A DNA stretch of 64,000 nucleotides from Chitinivibrionales bacterium (GCA_035516255.1 DATJAL010000007.1:26827-90826); one strand, 5' to 3'; positions 25,842 to 35,006 are shown, counted from the first letter of the stretch. Made by a program: numbers and translations. Notes: generated by a model not told the origin, from the letters alone.

Positions 25842-26339
25842 ATGAATCAAGATCCCGGGACAGTTCCTGCGCAGGAGCTGTACGAAAAATACGGTTTTCT
25901 GATCCACCGCATCTGCCTCCGCATCCTCGGCTCGGAAGACGACGCCAAGGACGCGCTGCAGGCGGTGTTTCTAAAGCTGCTGCAGCAGTACGCCGGAATC
26001 CGGGATAAGGAAAGGACCGTTCCCTGGATTTTCAACACGGCCAAGCACCACTGCTTCAACATGCTCAGGGCGAATAAAAAATTCGTTGACGGCATCGAGC
26101 CGGACGATATCGCGGAAGTGAAGGATGAGGGAGATTGTTTTGAAAAGAGAAACCTGATAAAAATGATCTTCATGAACCAGAGCAGGAAAGTTCGGGACGC
26201 GGTGTATTACACCTATGTGGAAGAGTTTGACCAGCGGGAGATACAAAAGATTACCGGCCAGTCTCCCGCCACCATACGGAGAAATCTCATTAAATTCAAG
26301 AATAGCCTTCCCGGAATCAGGAAAAGGCTCGGGATATGA
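25842..26339 (+). CDS. ECF-type sigma factor heading the caspase operon
   Basis: A 165-residue ECF sigma factor. Region 2: YEKYGFLIHRICLRILGSEDDAKDALQAVFLKLLQQY and TVPWIFNTAKHHCFNMLRANKK; region 4: FDQREIQKITGQSPATIRRNLIKFKNSL. The ATG at 25842 is chosen because it leaves a normal-length N-terminus before region 2. Its stop overlaps the next start (ATGA). It opens a five-gene plus-strand cluster containing a zinc-finger anti-sigma factor and a caspase-like protein, and probably controls some or all of it. Confidence 0.83.
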   Translation: MNQDPGTVPAQELYEKYGFLIHRICLRILGSEDDAKDALQAVFLKLLQQYAGIRDKERTVPWIFNTAKHHCFNMLRANKKFVDGIEPDDIAEVKDEGDCFEKRNLIKMIFMNQSRKVRDAVYYTYVEEFDQREIQKITGQSPATIRRNLIKFKNSLPGIRKRLGI

Positions 26340-26803
26340 ATAAAAAAGCTGTTGCGATCTTGATTTTTTTTATATTTACGGGGTGTAATACCTCCTCGCA
26401 CTATGAAGCCTGCCCGGGGTGCATCAGCCCGTCGGTAGTCCTATCCTTCTATAACGCCTCGACAAATCAGAAAATAATCCTTTCGGGATTGACTGCGATC
26501 TATTCCAACACCGACACCATTTCGGTTTCTTCAAATTCAAGGACCGATTCCGATTGGTGCTTTTTCAGCCCTGCCGATTCGGCTTACTCGGTTTTCCACG
26601 GACCCGGCAGTTATAAAATCATAATGAATGATCCGTTATACGCACAAGATTCCCTCGATACGATAAGGGTCGTCGACGACGGCACCGTTTGCAAAAGAAT
26701 TTACACAAGGTACTTTGACGTCGGGCTGGTTCCGAAGTCTTTGGCGAAAACAGGCAGAAAACAAGCTCTCATCATCCGCCAGTCAACAAAACTCGGATGC
26801 TGA
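26336..26803 (+). CDS. small lipoprotein in the ECF-caspase operon
   Basis: A 155-residue lipoprotein with a short leader ending FIFTGC (Cys17), followed by a beta-rich domain (SPSVVLSFYNASTNQKIILSG ... GPGSYKIIMNDPLYAQDSLDTIRV) and a basic C-terminus. No known family recognised; the beta pattern resembles carboxypeptidase-regulatory-like domains. It overlaps the sigma gene (ATGA) and precedes the anti-sigma gene by 22 bases, an unusual place for a lipoprotein, so it may be a signal sensor for the sigma/anti-sigma pair. Confidence 0.65.
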   Translation: MNKKAVAILIFFIFTGCNTSSHYEACPGCISPSVVLSFYNASTNQKIILSGLTAIYSNTDTISVSSNSRTDSDWCFFSPADSAYSVFHGPGSYKIIMNDPLYAQDSLDTIRVVDDGTVCKRIYTRYFDVGLVPKSLAKTGRKQALIIRQSTKLGC

Positions 26804-26825
26804 TTCGGGATTAACCGGAAATTTT

Positions 26826-27578
26826 ATGGAACATGAATTTGACAAGATAGAACTGCTCTCCTACTTTGCGGGAGACCTCCCAGCCGCAAAACGGGACGCA
26901 ATCAAACGGCATGTTGCATCGTGCGAACAATGTGCCGGGTATCTTGCATCGCAGGAATCCGAAAAGGCTGCCTTTCTACGGGAGCAGCCGTTCGAGACGA
27001 CCGCAGCCCGGTCAAGCGTTCGACACACAGGGAAGCTGCTGCTCTACACCCGCAGACAGGCATATGCGCTTGCCGCCTCGCTCATACTGTTGGTAGGCGC
27101 GAGTTACCTGTTCCTGTCGAGCAGGCCCGAGCCCGGCTACCGGATCAAGGGCGAAACGGCACTCAAACTGTTTGTGAAGAACCGCGAGGGCGGCGTTGAA
27201 AAACGCGCAGGCCGGGAATATTTCACCGGCGAGAAGATACAGTTCTTGTATTCCTGCGGCGCGAAAAACAATTTCGCGCTCGTCAGCATGGACACCGCGG
27301 GCGCAGTCACGGTGTATTACCCGCAGTCGCGCGACAGCTCGCTTTCGCTCGAGCGCGGCCAGGACCTGCCGCTCCCCAACAGCATCGCGCTCGACGAATA
27401 CACCGGCCGCGAGCTGTTCATAGGTATCTTCTCGGAAAGGCCCTTTTTCGTGCCGCGCCTTGTTGAAAAGCTTAAAATTTCATTTGACAGACGCCACTCC
27501 ATCGATTCAACCGCAATTGACGATAAGGAATTTACGGCCGTGCCGTACCTGCTTTCCATTCAACGGGAGAAGCGCTGA
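26826..27578 (+). CDS. zinc-finger anti-sigma factor with a single membrane segment
   Basis: A 250-residue protein with an N-terminal zinc-binding anti-sigma motif (H29-x3-C33-x2-C36), a membrane segment at about 80-98 (YALAASLILLVGASYLFLS) and a periplasmic beta domain (YRIKGETALKLFVKNREGGVEK, GEKIQFLYSCGAKNNFALVSMD, GAVTVYYPQ). The periplasmic part resembles DUF4384-type domains that commonly accompany caspase-like proteins. The start at 26826 is placed just ahead of the zinc-finger domain. Its stop overlaps the caspase start (TGATG). Confidence 0.78.
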   Translation: MEHEFDKIELLSYFAGDLPAAKRDAIKRHVASCEQCAGYLASQESEKAAFLREQPFETTAARSSVRHTGKLLLYTRRQAYALAASLILLVGASYLFLSSRPEPGYRIKGETALKLFVKNREGGVEKRAGREYFTGEKIQFLYSCGAKNNFALVSMDTAGAVTVYYPQSRDSSLSLERGQDLPLPNSIALDEYTGRELFIGIFSERPFFVPRLVEKLKISFDRRHSIDSTAIDDKEFTAVPYLLSIQREKR

Positions 27579-29329
27579 TGCCGAAGCATTCACTGCTCCT
27601 CATCATCCTCCTTGCCTCGTCATTTCTTGCTTTTGGCGAACGTTACGCGCTGCTGGTGGGCAACAGCACGGCGTCCGGCAATTATGCCGAACTCAAGTAT
27701 GTCCAAAATGATCTTGCCGCTCTTTCGGACATCCTCATCGATTTTTGCGGGTTTGCAAAAGAGCATCTGGTGATTCTTTACAACCAGACGCCGCAGGATT
27801 TCGAGCGCGCGCTCGGCGATTTTTCCGAACGGATGAGCGGCTCAAAAGGCAACATGTTCCTTCTTTATTATTCTGGTCACGCCGACGTTGCCAACCTCAA
27901 AATGGGAAGCGGCGATTACCCGCTCAGGACGCTGAAGGACAAGCTCACTGCCTTCCCCGCCGACATCCGCATCGGCATCTTTGACGCGTGCCAGAGCGGC
28001 AGCTTCACGCGCATCAAGGGCGGCAGGCTCGACGAGCCGTTTCTGTTCAGGGACGACGCCAAGACCAAGGGCCAGGTGATCCTCTGCTCGAGCTCGATAG
28101 ACGAAAACGCGCAGGAGTCCGACCGGTACGGGAACTCCGTTTTCACGTTCCACTTTGTCAATGCGCTCCGCGGCAGCGGCGACATGGCCGGCGACGGCCG
28201 CGTAACGCTGGGCGAGGCGTACCAGTACGCCTACAACCACACCATCTCGAGCACGGCAGGCACCTCGGGCGGCGTGCAACACCCCTCCTATCAGTTCCGC
28301 ATCCAGGGCGAGGGCGACATCGTGCTCGCCGACCTCAACATCCGCACGCGCGGCATCCTGCTTTCGGGCGACGTGGCCGGCGACATCACCATCCTCAGCG
28401 ACAAGGGGATCGTGGTGGCAGACCTTGCGAAAAAGGCGAATACCGGCGTCATGATCGCGCTTAAGCAGGGCGCCTACCAGGTGATCAACGGCAGGGGCGA
28501 GCAGCGCTTCATCGCACGTGTCAAGGTTGACGAAAAGTCCGTGGTCGCGGTGAAAAACGCCGACTTTTCACCCGACGAACAGGCCGCGGCCAATAAAAAG
28601 GGCGAAGAGACCCGGCGCGGGGCGCAGATCGGCATTACCCTGTCCGGCGAGTACGGCATGTACAACTTCACCGGTCTTTCTTCCGCCCTCGCGCAGCGTT
28701 TCGCGGGTTTCAACGCGTTCTCCATGAGCCCGGGGTTCGCCTTTCCGAAATACCTCATGGTGCCGGCGATAACCGGTGAGGTCATTGTCAGGAAACAATA
28801 CGAGGCGCACCTGGGGTTTGGAAATTACTACACCGCCTCGTCTTCACATTACAACGGGGCTGAAATGAACCTGACCGATAATTCGTCCTACGCCTGCCGG
28901 CTGCAGGTGGCGCAGGCGCTGAACGTCACGGCGATCGACATCGGCGGCGGCTACCGTTTCCAACTACCCTATGTAAAAAATTTCTCCCTGCACGTGGGGC
29001 TCATGGTTTACGAACCGGAGTTGAAAGTTCAGTCCACGTTCTATGATTCTCTGTACGACAGGGAAGTCTCCGGTTCGGCCACCTACCGGGGAACCGCCGC
29101 GGCGCCGTACCTTGCCGTCGGCTACACCTGGCCCGCGCTCAAATGGCTGGACATCGGCGCGAAAATCCGCTACCGGTACCAGTACGGCACATGCGGGCTC
29201 GGCATCGATTCGCCCGTCCCGGAGCAAAATCCCGCCGGAGCCGCGCTGACGCCGCTTTCCTGCAACTTTGGCGGGCTGGACGGCAGCGTGTTTATCAACG
29301 TGCATCTTTCATTTACAAGATCGGAATGA
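27578..29329 (+). CDS. exported caspase-like (C14) peptidase fused to a predicted beta-barrel
   Basis: A 583-residue protein. After a signal peptide (about 1-20) comes a caspase/metacaspase domain: RYALLVGNS, the catalytic His in YYSGHAD (H101), and the catalytic Cys in IFDACQSGSF (C138), so it should be an active cysteine peptidase outside the cytoplasm. A short PEGA-like or linker region follows (ILLSGDVAGDITILSDKG). From about residue 350 the sequence becomes alternating amphipathic strands rich in Tyr and Gly and ends in VFINVHLSFTRSE, the look of an outer-membrane barrel with an aromatic C-terminus. Caspase plus barrel in one chain is uncommon. It starts 1 base inside the anti-sigma stop. 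Confidence 0.82.
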   Translation: MPKHSLLLIILLASSFLAFGERYALLVGNSTASGNYAELKYVQNDLAALSDILIDFCGFAKEHLVILYNQTPQDFERALGDFSERMSGSKGNMFLLYYSGHADVANLKMGSGDYPLRTLKDKLTAFPADIRIGIFDACQSGSFTRIKGGRLDEPFLFRDDAKTKGQVILCSSSIDENAQESDRYGNSVFTFHFVNALRGSGDMAGDGRVTLGEAYQYAYNHTISSTAGTSGGVQHPSYQFRIQGEGDIVLADLNIRTRGILLSGDVAGDITILSDKGIVVADLAKKANTGVMIALKQGAYQVINGRGEQRFIARVKVDEKSVVAVKNADFSPDEQAAANKKGEETRRGAQIGITLSGEYGMYNFTGLSSALAQRFAGFNAFSMSPGFAFPKYLMVPAITGEVIVRKQYEAHLGFGNYYTASSSHYNGAEMNLTDNSSYACRLQVAQALNVTAIDIGGGYRFQLPYVKNFSLHVGLMVYEPELKVQSTFYDSLYDREVSGSATYRGTAAAPYLAVGYTWPALKWLDIGAKIRYRYQYGTCGLGIDSPVPEQNPAGAALTPLSCNFGGLDGSVFINVHLSFTRSE

Positions 29330-29333
29330 TTTT

Positions 29334-30077
29334 ATGAATACCGTTTTTCGAAGCATCCTTGTCACCGCCGTGGCCCTCCTTGCGGGATGCGCCTCGAACA
29401 TGGCGCCGAATAGCATCGGCACGCCCCAGAACCCGCCGTTCCCTACTACGCAAAGCATCCTGCCGCTGGCCGCGGGGAACCAATGGGATTATTCCTACAC
29501 CGCCTACGACCCGCTCGGGAACAAGATCAGCCCGAGCAGGGTCAACCTCGTGCTCACACTTCCCGCTGTTTACGGTCTTGTCAATGACACCCAGCTCGTG
29601 GCCATCACCCGGCAGAATTACCAGCAGGACTTTCCGGCATACGTTTATAAATACGAATGGGACAACCGCGACAGCGGCGCGCTCGTGGTGCACCGGGGAG
29701 CCTATGCGCTTGACAAGCGCGGGTTATACGTCATCGGATGGTACCGCGATAGCGTAACGCACCTATTCCCGGCCGAAAAGCTGTGGCTCGCCTACCCCGC
29801 CGATAGCGGCAAGACATGGACCTACAATCCCGATTCCGCAAACGATTCCGCCTTTGCCGTCACCATGGAAATCCTGTCAACGCGAGCGCAGTTTTTTGTG
29901 CCCAACTCAAGCATGGTGACGGGCGGCGCGTTTTACAAATGCTACCTCTACAAAGAGACAGGCATCGGATATGTGAGCTATTATTACTACAACCCGGACA
30001 TCGGCTGCGTGGGGTATCTCAATTACAGCAGCGGGAAACTGACGGCAAGCTATTACTTGAAAAACTTCAATGGATAA
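29334..30077 (+). CDS. lipoprotein of unknown function at the end of the ECF-caspase operon
   Basis: A 247-residue lipoprotein with leader MNTVFRSILVTAVALLAGC (Cys19). The mature part begins with a flexible Pro/Thr segment followed by NQWDYSYTAYDPLGN and later LWLAYPADSGKTWTYNPDSAN. This is a pattern shared by secreted proteins of unknown function in which the aromatic GNQWxY strand opens a beta-sandwich. It lies 4 bases after the caspase gene and ends the operon. The start at 29334 is chosen because it gives a proper lipobox distance. Confidence 0.7.
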   Translation: MNTVFRSILVTAVALLAGCASNMAPNSIGTPQNPPFPTTQSILPLAAGNQWDYSYTAYDPLGNKISPSRVNLVLTLPAVYGLVNDTQLVAITRQNYQQDFPAYVYKYEWDNRDSGALVVHRGAYALDKRGLYVIGWYRDSVTHLFPAEKLWLAYPADSGKTWTYNPDSANDSAFAVTMEILSTRAQFFVPNSSMVTGGAFYKCYLYKETGIGYVSYYYYNPDIGCVGYLNYSSGKLTASYYLKNFNG

Positions 30078-30195
30078 TTATTGCACCTCGGCGGTCCGAG
30101 AACCTGTCTTGCCTTGCTCATTCATATATGACGGCAAACAATCATCTGTGGTTGGAGAAAAAGGGCGGCGGAAGCGAAGTTTGCGGAACGAACAC

Positions 30196-30954
30196 TCACA
30201 CCAGCGTCGGCACATCCAGAAACGCCGTCTTAACCTCAAATTCCTTTTCCAGTTTTTTCCCGACCGCCTTGACACCGGGTTTTTCCGAATGATAATGCCC
30301 CAGGTATAGCACGTTGAGATGTCCTTCGAGCGCTGCGTGATGGTTCCAATGTGAAGCCTCTCCGGTGATAAAGCAGTCAATCCCCTTTTCAATCGCCTCC
30401 GGAATGGCGTCTGAACCGCCGCCGGAAACGATGGCGACGCGCCTGCATTCCTTTTTTCCGAATGGAAGATTGAAAAACTCGCCGCCGATGATTTTCCCGC
30501 ACGACCTTCCTATTGCGTCAACCGTCATTTCTTCCGGCAAAACGCCTTCACAGCCGATGTAATTGCCCTTGTATTTTCCAAATGGCTTTACCGATAAGAG
30601 TCCAAGCGCCTTCGCGAGCACGGCATTGTTGCCGACCTCGGGATGCAGGTCGAGCGGCAGGTGCGCGGCGTACAGGCTGATGCCGTGATCGAGCAGGAAC
30701 CGCACCTGCTCGCGCCCGGCTCCGCGAATGCTTTTGAGGCCGTCCCAGATCAGGCCGTGGTGCACCACGAGCATCTGGCACCTTTTCGCGGCGGCCTTTT
30801 TATACGCCACCATGCACGCATCAACCGCCAGGCCGATTTTTTTTACCTGCTTAACGCCTTGCACTTGAAGGCCATTGCAGGACGAGTCTTTGATTTTTTC
30901 GATTTCAAGAAATGAGTTTAGATAGTTGACGATATTATCTCGGCTGGTTGTCAT
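30196..30954 (-). CDS. Nif3-like dinuclear metal centre protein
   Basis: A 252-residue member of the Nif3/YbgI family, toroidal hexamers with a two-metal site. Metal-binding motifs are present in order: VVHHGLIW, AAHLPLDLHPEVGNN, and GHYHSEKPG near the C-terminus. Some members are annotated as GTP cyclohydrolase type 2, but the true function of the family is uncertain. An AGGA Shine-Dalgarno precedes the ATG. The gene is on its own between a repeat and the convergent lipoprotein gene. Confidence 0.88.
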   Translation of the reverse strand: MTTSRDNIVNYLNSFLEIEKIKDSSCNGLQVQGVKQVKKIGLAVDACMVAYKKAAAKRCQMLVVHHGLIWDGLKSIRGAGREQVRFLLDHGISLYAAHLPLDLHPEVGNNAVLAKALGLLSVKPFGKYKGNYIGCEGVLPEEMTVDAIGRSCGKIIGGEFFNLPFGKKECRRVAIVSGGGSDAIPEAIEKGIDCFITGEASHWNHHAALEGHLNVLYLGHYHSEKPGVKAVGKKLEKEFEVKTAFLDVPTLV

Positions 30955-31009
30955 AATATTTTCCTGTTCTTATTTTTTTTCAAATGAACAGCTATATTAT
31001 TTCAACTGA

Positions 31010-31200
31010 TTATTTTTCCACAACGACCGCGGCTACAAGGGTGCGCCCAGTGAGAGGTTCGGGCTTGCAACTGCCGGCACCTGGCTGCACCCAGGAGGGG
31101 GTAGCGGAGTACCGGCGCGCAAATACTTTGTCGAAAACGAGAATATTGAAAAAAGCGCGCCGGGACGCAGCGAGGGGGAAACCTCTCCCACTAGTAAATT
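31010..31200. repeat. repeat-containing gap with the conserved repeat tail
   Basis: A 190-base stretch between Nif3 and prfB. It begins with GC-rich sequence (accgcggctacaagggtgcg, a tgcaactgccggcacctggc-like palindromic stretch) and ends at 31173-31200 with agggggaaacctctcccact followed by agtaaatt. This is the same tail seen at 24677 and 59400. No gene is seen. Confidence 0.55.
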
Positions 31201-31210
31201 GATAAATTTT

Positions 31211-32309
31211 CTATTGGAAATTCAGCAAATAAGCCTCAATGAACATATCCAGGTCCCCGTCCAATACTCCCTGCGCGTTCGACGTCTCCACCTCGGTACG
31301 GTGGTCCTTCACCAGGTTGTACGGATGGAGCACGTAGGAGCGGATCTGGCTTCCCCATTCGATCTTCTTCTTCACCGCAAGCTTGTCCTGGCGCTTCTTG
31401 TCCTCCTGCTCCTTGTAAAACTGCTTGACGCGGCTCTTGAGAATCTTCATCGCCACATCCCGGTTCTTGATCTGCGAGCGCTCGTTCTGGCATGCCACGA
31501 CGATGTTGGTGGGGATATGCGTCATGCGCACTGCGGAGTCGGTCTTGTTCACGTGCTGGCCGCCGGCGCCGCTGGAGCGGTAGGTGTCCACACGGATGTC
31601 TTTTTCGTCAAGCTCGAAATCGTCGGCGTCCTCGATCATGGGATAGGCATACACCGACGCGAACGAGGTATGGCGCCGTGCATTGGCGTCGAACGGCGAG
31701 ATGCGCACGAGCCGGTGCACGCCGCATTCCGCCTTGAGATGACCGTACACGTAATCGCCCTGCACTTGGGCAGTGACGCTCTTGAGACCCGCGCCCTCGC
31801 CGGGCTGGCTCTCGAGCACGGTGTAGGAGAAGCCCTTGTTCTCCATCCACCGGCAATACATGCGGAACAGCATCTCGCACCAGTCGCAGCTCTCGGTGCC
31901 GCCGGCGCCGCTGTGGACGGTGAGGATCGCGGGCCGGTCGTCGTCCTCGCCCGAAAGCTTGCGCACGAACTCGAGATGCGCTATTTCCGATTCAAGCTGC
32001 GACGCGTGCTCGGTGAGCTCAGCCGTAATACCCGCGTCAGGATCATGCAGTGATAGGTTAAACAATTCAAGAATGTCGTCGGAGTCTTTTTTCGTCTTGT
32101 CCCATTGGGTGATGACGTCCCTGAGGCTTTTTATTTTCTTGAGGGTCGCCTGCGCTTTTTCGTTGTCGTTCCAGAACCCTTGTTGTGTCGTTTCCTGTTC
32201 GCTTTCTAAAAGGGTTTTTCTCTTTTCATCAACGTCAAAGATACCTCCGCAGGTTTTCGACACGGCCCGCTAGGTCCAACAGATGATTTTTTTCAAGTTT
32301 TTCAGCCAT
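31211..32309 (-). CDS. prfB: peptide chain release factor 2, with programmed +1 frameshift
   Basis: RF2 terminates translation at UGA and UAA. The coding sequence is split: a 24-codon first frame from ATG at 32309 to an in-frame TGA at 32237-32235, then the main frame from 32236 down to 31211. The junction reads CGGAGG-TAT-CTT-TGA-C, matching the E. coli prfB shift site with the internal Shine-Dalgarno at the same spacing. Skipping one T (32237) gives LRRYL-DVDEKR and a 365-residue product, the length of E. coli RF2. The GGQ peptide-release motif (SSGAGGQHVNK) and the SPF codon-recognition motif (RISPFDANARRH) are present. aaggag precedes the ATG. It is autoregulated: low RF2 favours the shift. 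Confidence 0.95.
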
Positions 32310-32538
32310 TGCAACTCCTTTTTTATTTCATGGATGCTTTAAAATACAATAATAATTTCAACTCTCATAAATTTCTTGCCAATACGTATTAAATACGATA
32401 ATATTAAAATTGTTGGAACACAATATGTTTGAAGTTTTAGCAAACAACATACCATATATTGTATATTTTTTACTTTTTAATCTTGATTTAAAACCGTTCC
32501 ATTCATATTTTAAAAACACGCCCTTTTTTAAATCGTAG

Positions 32539-32544
32539 TATAAT
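32539..32544 (+). promoter_or_regulatory. possible -10 element upstream of nrdJ
   Basis: A perfect TATAAT lies 55 bases before the nrdJ start in an AT-rich 290-base gap. No convincing -35 was found at 16-18 bases. No B12 riboswitch landmark was recognised in the short leader. Confidence 0.3.
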
Positions 32545-32599
32545 GAAGATAAAATGAAGCGTAAATATTCAAGCCTTGTCAATTAAGGAGTAATGTCGC

Positions 32600-34990
32600 A
32601 TGTCATTAGAAACTTCGTCGCTGGGCGGCGCTGCAAACAAAACCGTGAAGTCGGCGGTGGTGAGGACCGCTCCACAGGTCGAGGCGGAAATCAAGGGTGA
32701 AACAATTCATGACCGCCTCCTCAAAAAAAAGGTGAAGCTCTCCGACAACGCGCGCATCGTGCTCGAAAAGCGCTACCTTAAAAAGGACGATAACGGCGCC
32801 GTGCTCGAGGGACCCGAGGAAATGTTCTTCCGCATCGCCGAAAACATCGCGGGCGCCGAGAAGAAGTTTTCCGCCGACGCGAACGCCGACGTGTGGACCG
32901 AAAAATTCTACAACGTCATGACCGACCTGGACTTTCTTCCCAACTCCCCGACGCTCATGAATGCGGGCCGCGAGCTGCAGCAGCTCTCAGCGTGTTTTGT
33001 GCTGCCGGTGGGCGACTCCATGGAGGAGATATTCGAATCAGTCAAGAACACCGCCCTCATCCATAAGAGCGGCGGCGGCACGGGATTTTCCTTCTCGCAC
33101 ATCAGACCCAAGAACGACACCGTAAAATCCACCAAGGGCGTTTCGAGCGGGCCGCTGTCGTTCATGCGGGTGTTCGACGTGGCCACCGAAACCGTGAAGC
33201 AGGGCGGCACGCGCCGCGGCGCCAACATGGGGATCCTCAACTGCACGCACCCCGAGATAATGGACTTCATCGAGATCAAGGAAAAGGACGGCGTTTTAGC
33301 CAACTTCAATATCTCGGTCGGCATCACCAAGGAATTCATGGAAGCGCTCAAGCGCGACGGTGAGTACGACCTCAAGAACCCGCGCTCGGGAGAGGCCGTG
33401 GGCAAGCTCAAGGCGTCGCAGGTGTTCAAGCGCATCGTGGAGCTTTCGTGGAAAAACGGCGAGCCGGGCATCGTGTTCCTCGACAAGATCAACGCCGACA
33501 ACCCTACGCCGCAGCTCGGCGAGATCGAAAGCACCAATCCCTGCGGCGAGCAGCCCCTGCTTCCTTACGAGTCGTGCAACCTCGGCTCCATCAACCTCGC
33601 GCACATGATCACCGAAACCAACGGAAAAAAAGAGATCAATTACCTCAAGCTCGGTAACACGATCCGCACCGCGGTCCGTTTCCTCGACAACGTGATCGAG
33701 GTGAACTCCTATCCCCTCCCGCAGATCGAGAAGATGACAAAGGGGAACCGCAAGATCGGCCTCGGCGTAATGGGTTTTGCCGACCTGCTCATCGAGCTCG
33801 GCGTGCCCTACAATTCTCCGGCGGCGGCCAATGTGGCCGAAGAGGTCATGAAGTTCATCCACGAAGAGGCGCGCCGTGTGAGCGCGTTCCTCGCGCAGGA
33901 GCGCGGGGTGTTCCCCAACTTCAAGGGATCGGTGTACGACCGCGAGGGCGGGCTCAAGGTGCGCAACGCCACCGTGACCACCATCGCGCCCACGGGCACC
34001 ATCAGCATGATCGCCGGCGCCTCAAGCGGCATCGAGCCGCTGTTCGCCATTGTCTATGAAAAAAACGTGCTCGACGGCCAGCACCTGCTCGAAGTGCACC
34101 CGGAATTCAAGCGTGTGGCGCAGGACGAGGGGTTCTATTCAGACGAGCTCATGAAAATGGTCGCATTCTCGGGCAGCCTCAGCAAGATCTACGGCATTCC
34201 ACGCCGCATCCGCGACATCTTCGTCACCGCGCACGACATCGAGCCGCGGTGGCACATCAGCATCCAGGCCGCGTTCCAGAAATACACCGACAACGCCGTT
34301 TCGAAGACCGTCAACTTCAAGAATGAAGCGACCGCAAAAGACGTCGAGGAGGTCTTTCTTTACGCATACGAGCTCGGGTGCAAGGGCGTCACGGTGTACC
34401 GCGACGGCACCAGGAAAAACCAGGTGATCACCTCTGGCACGTCGGCAAAAAAGGGCGCGACCCAGACGGGCGGCGACATCGCCATACCCGGCACCATCCA
34501 TCCGCGGCCGCGGCCGGCCGTCACACACGGCCGCACCTATAAAACGAAAACCGGGTGCGGCAACCTGTACGTAAACGTCAACGCCGACAACATCGGGCTG
34601 TGCGAAATTTTCACCCAGATGGGAAAATCAGGCGGCTGCCCCGCATCAAACTCCGAGGCGGTTTCACGGCTCATTTCCCTGGCATTGCGGGCCGGGGTCG
34701 ATCCCAAGTCCATCGCGGAGCAGCTGCGCGGCATCAGGTGCCCGATCCCCACGTGGATGGAAGGCGAGATGATCCTTTCATGCGCCGACGCAATCGGTCA
34801 TGTGCTCGAACAGGGCATCGCGGACTTTGAAGGCAAGACTGAAGGCGTGACCAGCGGGACCGTGGCGAAAATAAAATACACCGGGCTCGACCTTGGCTTC
34901 TGCCCGCAATGCCCGCAATGCGGCACCATGCTGGTGCATGAGGAAGGCTGCGCAACGTGCAAGACGTGCGGGTATTCAAAGTGCGGATGA
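32600..34990 (+). CDS. nrdJ: adenosylcobalamin-dependent (class II) ribonucleotide reductase
   Basis: A 796-residue class II reductase that makes deoxyribonucleotides using a B12-derived radical, with or without oxygen. Signature regions: NSPTLMNAG and QLSACFV (Cys132, redox pair candidate), HKSGGGTGFSFS, the NPCGEQ active-site loop with the thiyl-radical Cys315 and Glu317, and ESCNLGSINL. The C-terminus has a TSCxxxC-like zinc ribbon (CPQCPQCG ... CATCKTCGYSKCG) thought to shuttle electrons. No nrdB-type small subunit is nearby, as expected for class II. aaggag precedes the ATG by 9 bases. Growth would depend on cobalamin. Confidence 0.93.
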   Translation: MSLETSSLGGAANKTVKSAVVRTAPQVEAEIKGETIHDRLLKKKVKLSDNARIVLEKRYLKKDDNGAVLEGPEEMFFRIAENIAGAEKKFSADANADVWTEKFYNVMTDLDFLPNSPTLMNAGRELQQLSACFVLPVGDSMEEIFESVKNTALIHKSGGGTGFSFSHIRPKNDTVKSTKGVSSGPLSFMRVFDVATETVKQGGTRRGANMGILNCTHPEIMDFIEIKEKDGVLANFNISVGITKEFMEALKRDGEYDLKNPRSGEAVGKLKASQVFKRIVELSWKNGEPGIVFLDKINADNPTPQLGEIESTNPCGEQPLLPYESCNLGSINLAHMITETNGKKEINYLKLGNTIRTAVRFLDNVIEVNSYPLPQIEKMTKGNRKIGLGVMGFADLLIELGVPYNSPAAANVAEEVMKFIHEEARRVSAFLAQERGVFPNFKGSVYDREGGLKVRNATVTTIAPTGTISMIAGASSGIEPLFAIVYEKNVLDGQHLLEVHPEFKRVAQDEGFYSDELMKMVAFSGSLSKIYGIPRRIRDIFVTAHDIEPRWHISIQAAFQKYTDNAVSKTVNFKNEATAKDVEEVFLYAYELGCKGVTVYRDGTRKNQVITSGTSAKKGATQTGGDIAIPGTIHPRPRPAVTHGRTYKTKTGCGNLYVNVNADNIGLCEIFTQMGKSGGCPASNSEAVSRLISLALRAGVDPKSIAEQLRGIRCPIPTWMEGEMILSCADAIGHVLEQGIADFEGKTEGVTSGTVAKIKYTGLDLGFCPQCPQCGTMLVHEEGCATCKTCGYSKCG

Positions 34991-35006
34991 TCGCCACTTG
35001 TAAACC

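Noticed and set aside
31211..32263. RF2 read as a single frame starting at 32263
   Set aside because: That start gives a spurious N-terminus (MSKTCGGIF); the frameshift reading restores a normal RF2 N-terminus and length.
32358..32582. 74-codon minus-strand frame in the prfB-nrdJ gap
   Set aside because: AT-rich stretch where chance open frames are expected; no ribosome-binding site and no family resemblance.
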